The position numbers and the translations under genes are program-made. A DNA stretch of 64,000 bases from the NCBI GenBank assembly GCA_963851245.1, contig CAWKOH010000014.1, forward strand, positions 23,813 to 87,812. Direction: 5' to 3'. Source of the stretch: CAWKOH01 sp963851245 (GTDB lineage: Bacteria > Actinomycetota > Acidimicrobiia > Acidimicrobiales > Palsa-688). The notes below the pieces were generated by a model, which saw only the letters and a program-made list of their open reading frames with translations, ran no database searches and was not told the DNA's origin. Below are positions 30,208 through 39,242 of this stretch, in pieces. Numbering within the stretch: the first letter of the stretch is position 1; every line of letters starts with the position of its first letter.

Positions 30208-30763
30208 GGATCGACTCCGGGTGGAACTGCACGCCCTCTACGGGCAGCTCCCGGTGGCGAAGGCCCATGACGGTGCCGTCCTCCGACCACGCCGAGGCCT
30301 CCAGCTCGGGCGGGACGGAGCCGGCCGACAACCACAGCGAGTGGTACCGGGTGGCCACCAACGGCTCAGGCAAACCGGCGAATACCCCCCGGCCGTCGTG
30401 GGTCACCTCGGAGGTCTTGCCGTGCATCACCTGGTGGCGCACCACCTGACCCCCGAACACCTCGCCGATGCACTGATGACCGAGGCACACACCGAGCACG
30501 GGGAGTCGCCAAGCCCAGAGTCGTCGATCAGCGGCGCAGCTGATCCCGGCCTGCTCCGGCCGGCCTGGGCCGGGCGAGATCAGCAACCCGTCCGGGTCGA
30601 GGCCCGGGCCTGTGGCCACGGTCGATCGCGTCGTTGCGGTACACCAGCGGCTCGGCCCCGAGCTGACCCAGGTACTGCACCAGGTTGTAGACGAACGAGT
30701 CGTAGTTGTCCACAACGAGGATCCGCGCCACGTTCGGAGGCTATCCCTCCTAGAGTCTCGGGC

Positions 30764-31074
30764 ATGCCGAGGAAGACCAAGGAAGCCCCCGGCCGGGTCA
30801 CCCCCAAAGGCGGCGCCGCCAAGCGGACGCCCTCTGGCTCCGGCGCCAGCTCCTACGCTGGGAGCACCGGCCGTTACACGCCGCCCATACCGCGAGAGTT
30901 CCGCTCGAGCGGCCGTGGTGGGTTCCGGCTCTATCGTCGGCTTCTTCGCGGCCGGGATCCTGTCATCCTGCTCAACTACCTGGGCGTCGTTCGGTAACGC
31001 CAGCAACGTCTACCTGCTTCGTCGGTCTGGGCCTGATCGTGGCCGGGTTCATCACCGCGACGCGCTGGCACTGA
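30764..31074 (+). CDS. crgA: CrgA cell-division inhibitor/scaffold (frameshifted)
   Basis: About 103 residues starting MPRKTKEAPGRVTPKGG at 30764, with a basic cytoplasmic start and GRYTPPIPRE. Across breaks near 30905, 30955 and 31015 come two membrane helices (IVGFFAAGILVILLNYLGVV and LGLIVAGFITATRWH). The final TRWH/TRWR and two-helix layout are diagnostic for CrgA, which in actinomycetes helps recruit FtsZ, FtsI and CwsA at the septum. It is divergent from pabA, as in Mycobacterium. Confidence 0.82.
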
Positions 31075-31160
31075 GCCGCAGACCGCGCCCGGGTAACCAG
31101 AACATGAACCCTGGGGGCGCTTACCTACAACAAGTTACAACTGTGTGACACTCCCCAAGG

Positions 31161-31228
31161 TTGTCCACAGCTTGTGGACGAGTTCGAGATCCAGAACTGA
31201 GAACACATCAATATACATCATTGTGTTC
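31161..31228. other. DnaA-box-like palindrome and adjacent A+T-rich inverted repeat
   Basis: TTGTCCACAGCTTGTGGAC at 31161-31179 holds two head-to-head DnaA-box-like sequences (TTGTCCACA, and TCGTCCACA on the minus strand at 31173-31181). Forty bases on, GAACACA at 31201-31207 and TGTGTTC at 31222-31228 flank the A+T-rich core TCAATATACATCAT. The gap lies between crgA and the thiolase/rpmH block. In Mycobacterium the dnaA-dnaN locus lies between crgA and rpmH. It may be an origin relic or a DnaA-binding site. No gene is seen between 31075 and 31307. Confidence 0.5.
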
Positions 31229-31307
31229 AAAGCAGGCGCGAGTGCAGGGGCCGGTACGGAAGAGGCCGCCCGGCGGGGAGGGTTCCGTACCGGACAGGAC
31301 CCGCAGG

Positions 31308-32501
31308 CTAAAGGCGCTCGATGATGGTGGCGTTGGCCATGCCCCCGCCCTCGCACATGGTCTGCGAGCCCGTAGCGGCCGCCAGTGCGCTCCAGCTCGT
31401 TCAGCAGGGTGGCCATCAGCTTGGTGCCCGAACAGCCGAGGGGGTGGCCAAGAGCGATGGCTCCCCCGTTGACATTGACCTTGTCCATGTCGGGATGGAG
31501 CTCCTTCTCCCAGGCCAGCACCACTGAGGCGAAGGCCTCGTTGATCTCGACCAGGTCGATGTCGTCGAGGGTCAGCTTGGCCCGCTCGAGCACCTTGCTC
31601 GTCGCCGGTATAGGGCCGGTGAGCATCGTTACGGGATCGACGCCGGCCAGGGCGAAGGCATGAAAGCGAGCCCGGGGGGTCAGACCCAAGGCGGACGCCT
31701 TTTCCTCGCTCATGATGAGCACCGCCGAAGCGCCGTCGGTGATCTGTGAGCTGTTGCCGGCGGTGACCTTGCCGTCGGGTTTGAAGGAGGGCTTCAGCTT
31801 CGCCAGGGCCTCGGCGGTGGTATCGGGTCGAATGCCTTCGTCGGAGGTCACCAGCTCGTCGGATTCGGTGACCCTGCCCGGTCTCCTTGTCCTTGTGCTT
31901 TGAGGGAGACAGGAAGGATCTCACGGTCGAAGCGGCCCTCGGCCCTAGCCCGCGCCGCGTTCTGCTGGCTCCGGGCACTGAACCGGTCGAGGTCCTCACG
32001 GCTCAGGTCCCACCTGTCGGCGATCATTTCGGCCGAGATGCCCTGTGGCACCAGGCCGCCTACCGGCGCGTACCGCAGTCCTACGGTTGGCCCGAAGGGG
32101 AAGCCGACGCCCTGCCCGAGGCTGGCGCCCATGGGCACCAGGCTCATGACCTCGACGCCGGCCGCGATCACCACGTCGTACTGGCCGGCCATGACTCCCT
32201 GGGCGGCGAAGTGCATGGCCTGCTGCGACGACCCGCATTGGCGGTCGATGCTGCTGGCCGGCACCGATTCCGGGAAGCCGGCTGCCAGGACGGCGTTCCG
32301 ACCCACGTTTACGCCCTGAGCCCCGACCTGACTGACGCAGCCCATGATGACGTCGTCGACGAGGGCCGGGTCCAGGTCGTTACGCGCCGCGATGGCCTTG
32401 AGCGTCTCGGCGGCCAGGTCCACCGAATGCCACCCGGACAGCTTCCCGTGCCGCTTTCCTCCCGCGGTGCGAACGGCGTCAACGATTACAGCGGTAGGCA
32501 T
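31308..32501 (-). CDS. Acetyl-CoA C-acyltransferase (thiolase, frameshifted)
   Basis: About 397 residues from an ATG at 32501 (MPTAVIVDAVRTAGGKRHGK), read across breaks near 31870 and 31375. All thiolase residues are present: the nucleophile in DRQCGSSQQAMHFAAQ, the VNVNGGAIALGHPLGCSG loop with its His, and the final CEGGGMANATIIERL with the second Cys. It would cleave or condense acyl-CoA in beta-oxidation or biosynthesis. It sits alone, opposite in strand to its neighbours, in the gap where dnaA would be expected, and is not part of the usual origin gene set. Confidence 0.88.
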
Positions 32502-32792
32502 TTGACCGGACTCCCTGGTGTGTGGCTCTTTGGCCCAAAGGTAGCGCCAGGCCAGAGCCCAACGACAGGCCCCTGGCGCCTGGGGCGGGCCACCTCTGCG
32601 GCGGAAGGGACGGGCCAGACCCTCTATGCCGTGGCTACCGGGTTTACGGTTTCCCGGACCAGGGCGCTTGGCGCCCCTCTGCCACGCTCGTATACGATGG
32701 CTTCCCGTGCCAACAGGTCACGCGGTTGGCGCGCGTCTACTTCGCTAGGGAGGACCGGCGACGAGCAGACGGCTGCCGGGACCGAGGAGGCG

Positions 32793-33251
32793 ATGAGTGA
32801 AAAGGACGTACCAACCGAACAACCGCCGGCGGGCCAAGAGACACGGGTTCCGCCACCGGATGTCGACCCGTGCCGGGCAGGCCATCATCAGGTCGAGGCG
32901 GCTCAAGGGCCGCCACCGCCTCTCGGCCTGATCTGGCGAGTCGATCGTCGGGACACCTTCGAGGCCCTGCGTCATGGGCGACGTCGTCGGGAAGGCCCAA
33001 TCACGGTATCTTGGATATCAGGCGACCCGGCCGAGCCACCGCGCGTGGCCTACACCATCGGGCGGCGTGTCGGGTCGGCCGTCGTTCGCAACCGTGTTAG
33101 GCGGCGACTCCGTATGTTGATCAGAGAGGCAGCACCGACGCTGCGCCCGGGTGCCTATTTGATAGGAGTAGGACCGGCGGCAGCGCTCCTCTCTTACGAG
33201 GAGCTTCGAGGTACTTTGCAAAAAGCACTCAAATCCATTCAGGGATCATGA
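32793..33251 (+). CDS. rnpA: Ribonuclease P protein component, N-terminally extended over rpmH
   Basis: Protein subunit of RNase P, which trims tRNA 5' ends. The conserved part starts near IWRVDRRDTFEALRHGRRR and includes the RNR motif in RVGSAVVRNRVRRRLRML. In this frame no ATG or GTG exists near the conserved start. Only a CTG at 32928 overlapping the rpmH stop is available, without a ribosome-binding site. The next good start is the ATG at 32793, behind GAGGAGG (32784-32790) and 4 nt before the rpmH GTG, giving 152 residues with a 45-residue extension. This reproduces the nested rnpA/rpmH arrangement known in Thermus. The stop overlaps yidD (ATGA). Confidence 0.8.
   Translation: MSEKDVPTEQPPAGQETRVPPPDVDPCRAGHHQVEAAQGPPPPLGLIWRVDRRDTFEALRHGRRRREGPITVSWISGDPAEPPRVAYTIGRRVGSAVVRNRVRRRLRMLIREAAPTLRPGAYLIGVGPAAALLSYEELRGTLQKALKSIQGS
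32797..32931 (+). CDS. rpmH: 50S ribosomal protein L34
   Basis: 44 residues from a GTG at 32797: KRTYQPNNRRRAKRHGFRHR, then MSTRAGQAII and the basic end RSRRLKGRHRLSA, a textbook L34. It lies wholly inside the longer rnpA frame in another phase and shares its Shine-Dalgarno sequence. Both would be translated from one ribosome-binding site. A promoter is expected in 32502-32790, but no clear -35/-10 pair stands out there. Confidence 0.95.
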   Translation: MKRTYQPNNRRRAKRHGFRHRMSTRAGQAIIRSRRLKGRHRLSA

Positions 33252-33505
33252 CAGATACTGCTAGTCTGTCGCTGCCGAGACCGGGCCCACGGCCCCAGCT
33301 CGCGGCTCTGGTGTTCCTGATCCGGGCCTACCAGGTGGCCCGTATGGGCAGAGTATCGCCCTGCCGGTTCACGCCTACCTGTTCCCACTATGCCCTCGAA
33401 TCTGTGAACCGCCACGGGGCGTGGCGGGGCTTGACCCTGACCCTGCGCCGCCTCGGGCGCTGCCGCCCGGGCGGCCCATTCGGCTTCGACCCTGTACCGG
33501 AATGA
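33248..33505 (+). CDS. yidD: Membrane protein insertion efficiency factor YidD
   Basis: 85 residues with FLIRAYQVARMG, the Cys-rich signature CRFTPTCSHYALESVNRHGA and RLGRCRPGGPFGFDPVPE. YidD is a small membrane-associated factor that assists YidC. Its ATG overlaps the rnpA TGA and yidC starts 10 nt after its stop, the standard order. Confidence 0.93.
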   Translation: MTDTASLSLPRPGPRPQLAALVFLIRAYQVARMGRVSPCRFTPTCSHYALESVNRHGAWRGLTLTLRRLGRCRPGGPFGFDPVPE

Positions 33506-33515
33506 GATCGCCAAC

Positions 33516-34869
33516 ATGATCCACGTCGCCGCCCTCCTCGCCAGCGGATCGACGACCGTCACCACCGTGGCGGCCAACGCTACGAAGCACTCGAGCGGGA
33601 GCATCCTCGACCCCATCGCCAAGCCCATCGCCTGGGTGCTGGCCGAGATCTACTCCGTCATCCCCAACTATGGCGTCGCCATCATCATCCTGAGCATCAT
33701 CTGGATGGCGCTCATATCGCCGCTCAACCTCAAGAGCACCAGGTCGATGCTGGCGATGCAGAAGATCCAGCCCGAGCTCAAGAAGCTCCAGGACAAGCAC
33801 AAGAACGACCGCCAGGCCTTCGCCCAGGCCCAGATGGAGTTGTTCCGCGAGCACGGGGTGAGCCCCTTCGGGGCCTGCCTGCCCATGCTGCTGCCGCTGC
33901 CCATCTTCTTCGCCCTGTTCCGGGTTATCGACGGGCTCAGCCACACGGTCAACGGCGTGTCCATGCCGAAGTACATCCCGCCGTCCACGCGAGATGTACC
34001 ACAACATTCAGGCTGCCCACGGGCAGATCAATGCCTTCGGCATGAACCTGTCGCAGAGCGCATTGAGCCACCACTCGAGCTTCGCGGCGGCCCTGCCCTA
34101 CTGGATCCTCCTCATCATCATGGGCGCCACCTCCTACTTCCAGTCGGCCATGATCATGAGCCGCAACCAGGCCAACGCCCAGGCCAACCCGCAGATGCAG
34201 ATGCAGATGCGGATGATGAAGTTCCTGCCCCTGATCTTCGTGGTGTTCTGCATCCGGTTCCCCGCCGGGGTGATCCTCTACTACGCCATGTCCAACATCT
34301 GCCGGATCGTCCAGCAGGACGCCATGTACCGCTTCGACCCCAAGGTCAAGGCCCTGGTCGCGCAAGAGGTGCAGGAGGTCGAGGACCTCACCGACAAGAT
34401 CGACGAGGAAGGCGGGCCGCCCGCTTTGGGCCCCTCGAGCGGAGCCAAGGGGACCCGATCGGGTGGGCCGAAGCCGGCGACCGGCTCCGGCGGGGCATCG
34501 AGCAGAAGCGAGCAGTCGACGACCGGCGCTACCCAGGGCAACGGCGCGGGCGCGGGTGGGACGGCGAAGCCGGACGCCAAAACCGGTGGGCGAGCCTGGT
34601 TCCGCAGCCTGCTGGAAAACGCCGAACAGGAGCAGAGAGCGAAGGCGGCGGCCAAAGCCGCCGGAGCTGCGGGAGCAGCCGGCGCCGCCGCCAAACGCTC
34701 GACCAAACCCGCCCCGTCGAGCGGCAAAGGACGGCCCGCTTCCGGCAACGGCTCGGGTAGTTCTCCAGCCGGCGGTACGACAACGTCGGGTAACGGCTCC
34801 GCTTCGAGCAGCAAGAACCGTTCACAGCCGAACAAGAGCCGTACGAATAGGAAGCGGCGAGGGAGATAA
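33516..34869 (+). CDS. yidC: Membrane protein insertase YidC/Oxa1 (one frameshift)
   Basis: About 450 residues. YidC inserts and folds proteins in the cytoplasmic membrane. Helix 1 is IYSVIPNYGVAIIILSIIWM, followed by the basic coiled loop KIQPELKKLQDKHKNDRQAF and GVSPFGACLPMLLPLPIFFA. After a one-base break near 33990 the frame continues MYHNIQAAHGQINAFGMNLS, ALPYWILLIIMGATSYFQS and FPAGVILYYAMSN. The C-terminal tail (about 170 residues) is unusually long and rich in Ala/Ser/Gly and basic residues, likely contacting the ribosome. Confidence 0.92.
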
Positions 34870-34872
34870 GGG

Positions 34873-35886
34873 ATGGAGTGGGTCGAGACCACAGGTAGCA
34901 CCGTCGAGGAGGCCAAGGAGGCCGCTCTCGACGAGTTGGGTGTCGACGAGGCGGATGCCGAGTTCGAGGTCATTTCAGAAGCGCGGGCGGGTCTCTTCGG
35001 CCGGTTGCGAAGTGAGGCTCGAGTGCGGGCTCGGGTAAGGCCGACGGCGCCACGAGCCAAGGAAGATCGCCGCGACCGGCGGCGGCGGACATCGGCCGGC
35101 AAGGACACCGGTTCTGCCTCGAACGTGCTGGTCGAACCGGCCGCCCCCGGTTCGGCTGCACCGATTTCTGCTAACGGAGCGGGGGCGCCGGCTGCCGACC
35201 CGACGGCCCAGGACTCGACCTCAGCTCAGACCGGCCAGGAAGCTGCCAGCGCCGCCCCAACCCCCAATCGACGCCGGCGCTCCCGTCGGCCCGCCAATCA
35301 AGGGCGCGACCGGCAAAGCGGGTCCGAGCAAGGCCGCTCTGAGCAAGGCTCTCAGCCTGCCCGGGACGAAGACCGAACCGACAACGGAGAACGAGAAGGA
35401 GCGGACGTGGAGGTTGACCTCGAAGAGCAGGGGAAGGTAGCGACGGTGTTCTTGACCCAGCTCACCGCCGAGTTCGGTCTTCACCCCTCGATTGCGACTA
35501 CGAAGGTGGATGACGACACCCTCGAGATCCAGATGACCGGTTCGGACCTAGGACTCCTTATCGGGCCAAAGGGCGCCACTCTGACGGCGATTCAGAGCCT
35601 GGCTCGCACCATCGTCCACTACGAGACCGGTGCCAACAATGGTCATATCAATATCGATGTAGGCGGGTACCGTCAGAAGCGAACCGAGGCCCTGATCCGC
35701 TTCGCTCATCAGGTGGCAGCCAAGGTCAAGCAGAGCGGTACCAGGACGGCCCTCGAGCCCATGTCCGCTGTTGATCGCAAGGTCGTGCACGACGCACTAA
35801 GCGAAATCGAGGGTGTTTCCACCGTCTCCGAGGGCGAAGAGCCCCACCGCCGTGTGGTCGTAGTCCCCTCTGCCGCGAACAGCTGA
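34873..35886 (+). CDS. jag: Jag/KhpB RNA-binding protein (Jag-N, KH and R3H domains)
   Basis: 337 residues. The Jag-N domain (MEWVETTGSTVEEAKEAALD) is followed by a long low-complexity charged linker (about 80-180). Next come a KH-like domain (DLGLLIGPKGATLTAIQSLA, with GPKG in place of GxxG) and an R3H domain (LEPMSAVDRKVVHDALSEIE). In Firmicutes KhpB is a small-RNA-binding partner of KhpA. Its place between yidC and rsmG is conserved. The linker is longer than usual. Confidence 0.92.
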   Translation: MEWVETTGSTVEEAKEAALDELGVDEADAEFEVISEARAGLFGRLRSEARVRARVRPTAPRAKEDRRDRRRRTSAGKDTGSASNVLVEPAAPGSAAPISANGAGAPAADPTAQDSTSAQTGQEAASAAPTPNRRRRSRRPANQGRDRQSGSEQGRSEQGSQPARDEDRTDNGEREGADVEVDLEEQGKVATVFLTQLTAEFGLHPSIATTKVDDDTLEIQMTGSDLGLLIGPKGATLTAIQSLARTIVHYETGANNGHINIDVGGYRQKRTEALIRFAHQVAAKVKQSGTRTALEPMSAVDRKVVHDALSEIEGVSTVSEGEEPHRRVVVVPSAANS

Positions 35887-36508
35887 CCTCCCTCGCCGGC
35901 GCCTCGCGGGAGGCCCTGAGAGCAATCCTGGTCGAAGCGCAGATTCGCGGTTTCCTGGGGCCGGGCTCCGTGGACCCGCACGTCGACAGAGCCCTGGACC
36001 TCGGGGCCGCGCTCTCGACCCCTCCCGCTACCGCGGTTGACCTTGGTAGCGGCGGAGGACTGCCCGGTCTCCCCTAGCCCTGGCTTGGCCGGATACCAAC
36101 TGGATACTGCTCGAGGGCGGGACCAACCGGGCTGCGTTCCTTCGGGAGGCCGTAATGCAGCTCGGCTTGGGTGACCGGGTGCAGGTGGTGGCCCAGCGAG
36201 CCGAGGAAGCCGGCCGGGGGATTCTCCGGGGCACGATCCACTACGTAGTGGCCCGAAGCTTCGGACCTCCGGCCGTGACGGCAGAGTGCGCCGCGCCGCT
36301 CTTGAGTGTGGGAGGAATACTGGTGGTGGCCGAGCCACCGGGCGGAGACCGAGCCAGGTGGGGCGACCAGGGGCTGGCTCTGCTGGGGATGAGAATCGGT
36401 CCTACCGTCAGCCACCCGACGGCTTACCAGGTCATAGTTCAGGAGACGGCCTGTCCGGCCCGCTTTCCTCGCCGAACAGGTGTGCCGAGCAAGCGACCCC
36501 TGTTCTGA
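35883..36508 (+). CDS. rsmG: 16S rRNA (guanine527-N7)-methyltransferase RsmG (one frameshift)
   Basis: About 208 residues. RsmG methylates G527 of 16S rRNA with SAM. The SAM motif is AVDLGSGGGLPGL. A single-base break near 36070 moves the frame to ALAWPDTNWILLEGGTNRAA, VQVVAQRAEE and HYVVARSFGPPAVTAECAAP, the standard GidB order. The start is uncertain. The listed CTG overlaps the jag stop, and no ATG or GTG with a good ribosome-binding site is in frame, so an extra upstream break is possible. Confidence 0.87.
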
Positions 36509-36526
36509 CGGCACCTCAGGTGGGGC

Positions 36527-36540
36527 GTTTCACGTGAAAC
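36527..36540. promoter_or_regulatory. parS centromere site 1
   Basis: GTTTCACGTGAAAC is the perfect 14-bp core palindrome of the universal bacterial parS consensus, bound by ParB. It lies 19 bp after the rsmG stop, in the 160-bp parA leader. Confidence 0.95.
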
Positions 36541-36606
36541 ATGCTCCGAAGCGCGGCCTTCATCCCGAGATCGCCTTGGACTCAGGCGCCAGCCTTCGGA
36601 CCTCAG

Positions 36607-36620
36607 GTTTCACGTGAAAC
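36607..36620. promoter_or_regulatory. parS centromere site 2
   Basis: A second perfect GTTTCACGTGAAAC, 80 bp centre-to-centre from the first and about 50 bp upstream of the parA start. It may also allow ParB to influence parA expression. Confidence 0.95.
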
Positions 36621-36670
36621 GTAGGGTTGGTCCTTGATTTAGGTGCGTTCCGTCGCAATGATTGAGGACG

Positions 36671-38344
36671 GTGACTCAGCCCAACGATTTGCGTGCCCGG
36701 GCGACATCGATCTTCGACCGGCTGAGGGGGACCGGCCCGAACACCAGCGAGACTCAGCCGGACGAAGATGGACAGTCGGTAACGCCAGGCACGGACCTGG
36801 ACCAGTCCCGAGCCGAGGGCGTCCCCGACGCCATCCCACACCCAGGCCCGCCACCAGAGCCGGCGGCCATCCAGGCGAATAGCCCCTCATTGGACGACGA
36901 CTCCGATCCTCACAGTGCCGACGCGCCACTGGCGGCGGGCGGCTTTCAAGACATAGGTAAAGGCGTCTCCACTCCCGCCGAGGTGCTCGGTGAGGACGGG
37001 GTCCGCGTCCCCATCGCCCCGGCCGACCCCATCGCACCGGCCGACCCCATCGCCCCGGCCGACCCCATCGCACCGGCCGACCCCGGAGCCGAAGGAAAGA
37101 CCGGCGCCGAAGTGGGATCCGAAGCCGGAGGTGAGCCCGGAGCCCGAGCGCAGACCGGCGCCGGGGGGGCTCCGGATATCGGAGGCATGGCAGGCTCGTC
37201 TGCGACGGAGGCCGGCGCTGACCACAATGGTAGAGCCATGCCGACTTCGGGGCTGACACCCGCCCTCGATCGAACCTCACCCGATGCCGCTGTCGCCGGC
37301 GCCGCGCAGGGAGAACAGCCTCAAGGCGTCGACGCCGGGGGAATCGATACCGGCGACGGCGGGCCGGGCCAGACCGGACTCGAGGACAGCGGAACTCAGG
37401 CCGCCGCCACCGCCACCGCCACCGATCCCATTACGTCAGAGGCCAGCCAGTCGGGAACAGCGAGCGACCTCGACTCCGGGGCCTTCCGGATACCGCCTCC
37501 CCCCGCACCCGAAGCAGTCGCGGACATCCCCGCGACGCGGGTCCACCCCTCGGCCCGGAACCGTCCCCTCCCGCGCACCCTGGCGGTTGCCAACCAGAAG
37601 GGCGGAGTCGGGAAGACGACCACTGCTGTCAACCTGGGCGCCGCCTTGGCTGAGCTTGACTACCGCGTGCTCGTCGTCGACCTGGACCCGCAGGGCAACG
37701 CCACCACTGGCCTGGGCATCAACGCCCGCAACCTGGATGCCTCTATCTACGACGTCATCCTCCACGACGTCCCCATCGAGGACGTCATCGAGCCCACGAC
37801 CTTGAAGAACTTGTTCGTGGTGCCCGCCACTATCGACCTGGCGGGAGCGGAGATCGAGCTGGTGCCGGTTTTCAGTCGAGAGTTGCGTCTGAAGAAGGGA
37901 CTGGAGCCAGTCGTCGGCGACTTTGACTTCGTACTGATCGACTGCCCCCCCTCGCTCGGCCTGCTGACGGTCAACGGCCTGGCGGCCGCCACCGAGGTAG
38001 CCGTGCCTATTCAATGCGAGTACTACGCCCTTGAAGGCTTGGGCCAGCTGCTTCGCAACGTCGGTCTCGTGCAGACCAACTTAAACGGTGATCTTGAGGT
38101 CAGTACCATCATCCTGACCATGTACGACGCTCGGACCAAGCTGGCCGAACAGGTCGCGCAGGAAGTGCGACAGTACTTCGGGGACCGCGTCTGTCGTAAC
38201 GTCGTGCCCCGGACGGTTCGCCTTTCCGAGGCTCCGTCGTTCGGGCAGCCGATCATCGTGTTCGACCCCTCGTCGCGAGGATCTATCGCATATCGAGAAT
38301 TGGCCAAGGAGGTAAGTGGTGGCGCGCCGAAGCGGACTCGGTAA
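36671..38344 (+). CDS. parA: Chromosome-partitioning ATPase ParA with long N-terminal disordered extension
   Basis: 557 residues from the GTG at 36671, chosen for the GAGGA at 36664-36668; a TTG at 36662 would add three. The ParA/Soj domain occupies only residues about 297-557. Walker A is QKGGVGKTTTAVNLG near 308, followed by VVDLDPQGNATTGLG, VLIDCPPSLGLLTVNGLAAA and RLSEAPSFGQPI. ParA uses ATP to move ParB-parS complexes. The preceding 295 residues are low-complexity, acidic and Ala/Pro/Gly-rich, with an APADPI hexapeptide repeat. Typical ParA proteins are 260-350 residues. The extension starts with a predicted helix, LRARATSIFDRLRG. The last 29 nt overlap parB. Confidence 0.93.
   Translation: MTQPNDLRARATSIFDRLRGTGPNTSETQPDEDGQSVTPGTDLDQSRAEGVPDAIPHPGPPPEPAAIQANSPSLDDDSDPHSADAPLAAGGFQDIGKGVSTPAEVLGEDGVRVPIAPADPIAPADPIAPADPIAPADPGAEGKTGAEVGSEAGGEPGARAQTGAGGAPDIGGMAGSSATEAGADHNGRAMPTSGLTPALDRTSPDAAVAGAAQGEQPQGVDAGGIDTGDGGPGQTGLEDSGTQAAATATATDPITSEASQSGTASDLDSGAFRIPPPPAPEAVADIPATRVHPSARNRPLPRTLAVANQKGGVGKTTTAVNLGAALAELDYRVLVVDLDPQGNATTGLGINARNLDASIYDVILHDVPIEDVIEPTTLKNLFVVPATIDLAGAEIELVPVFSRELRLKKGLEPVVGDFDFVLIDCPPSLGLLTVNGLAAATEVAVPIQCEYYALEGLGQLLRNVGLVQTNLNGDLEVSTIILTMYDARTKLAEQVAQEVRQYFGDRVCRNVVPRTVRLSEAPSFGQPIIVFDPSSRGSIAYRELAKEVSGGAPKRTR
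37010..37083 (+). repeat. 18-bp in-frame tandem repeat in parA (four copies)
   Basis: CCATCGCMCCGGCCGACC repeats about four times, encoding (IAPADP)n in the disordered ParA extension. Two alternating versions differ at one wobble base. Copy number may vary between strains. Confidence 0.85.
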
Positions 38345-39197
38345 GGGTCTCGGTGCACTCATCCCTACCGAAGTGGTAGGGGACCGGACCTCCGCCCTAT
38401 TGGATGTACCGGTGGTGGCAATCAGAGCCAACCCTCATCAACCCAGGATGTCTTTCGACGAGGAATCTCTCGCCGCGCTCACTGCTTCAGTCCGCGAGGT
38501 GGGGGTTCTCCAGCCGGTGCTCGTCCGCCAGACCGGGGAGGGCGCCTATGAGTTGATCGCGGGCGAGCGACGTTGGCGAGCCGCCAAGCGGGCCGGATTG
38601 CCCACCATCCCCGCCATCATCAAGGACGTTTCCGAACACGGCCGAGTCGAGCAGGCGCTCATAGAGAACCTCCACCGCCAGGACCTCGGTCCGCTGGAGG
38701 AGGCAGGCGCCTATCAACAACTGATCGAGGACTTCGGTCTCACCCATGAGCAGCTCTCCGTACGAGTCGGTAAGAGCCGGGCCGCCATCACCAACGCGCT
38801 CCGTTTATTCCAGCTACCGCCGGCCGTGCAGAAGCTGGTGGCAGACAATCAACTGACCGCGGGCCACGCCCGGGCCCTGCTGGGGACTCCGGACCGGGCC
38901 TTCCAGGAGGCACTCGCTCGAAGGGTCGTGGCCGAGGAGCTTTCGGTTCGGGCCGTAGAAGAGGCAGTCAAGACCCGCAACGAGCTGGGAGGGACCGGTC
39001 CCGAACTACCCACACCCGGTTCGAGGCTCAGGCCACCGGGTGTGCTGGAACTGGAGGAGCTGCTGTCGTCTCACCTAGATACCCGGGTCAAGGTCCACCT
39101 AGGAGCCAAAAAGGGGCGGGTAACCATCGACTTCGCCACCCTTGAGGACTTGGAACGGATCTACCGGGCCATGACCGAGCCCATACAGCCAGAGTAG
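38316..39197 (+). CDS. parB: Chromosome-partitioning protein ParB
   Basis: 293 residues. The N-terminal ARRSGLGKGLGALIP motif stimulates ParA. The CTP-binding domain shows NPHQPRMSFDEESLAALTAS and LIAGERRWRAAKRAGL with ENLHRQDLGPLEEA. The HTH (EQLSVRVGKSRAAITNALRL) reads parS, and the C-terminal dimerisation domain follows. Two adjacent GTGs (38316, 38319) follow AAGGAGG at 38307-38313. It overlaps parA, so the two are translationally coupled. Confidence 0.95.
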   Translation: MVARRSGLGKGLGALIPTEVVGDRTSALLDVPVVAIRANPHQPRMSFDEESLAALTASVREVGVLQPVLVRQTGEGAYELIAGERRWRAAKRAGLPTIPAIIKDVSEHGRVEQALIENLHRQDLGPLEEAGAYQQLIEDFGLTHEQLSVRVGKSRAAITNALRLFQLPPAVQKLVADNQLTAGHARALLGTPDRAFQEALARRVVAEELSVRAVEEAVKTRNELGGTGPELPTPGSRLRPPGVLELEELLSSHLDTRVKVHLGAKKGRVTIDFATLEDLERIYRAMTEPIQPE

Positions 39198-39242
39198 AGC
39201 CGCCAACTCTCTACGCCAAGCTGAGGATCCCTCGGCTTCACC

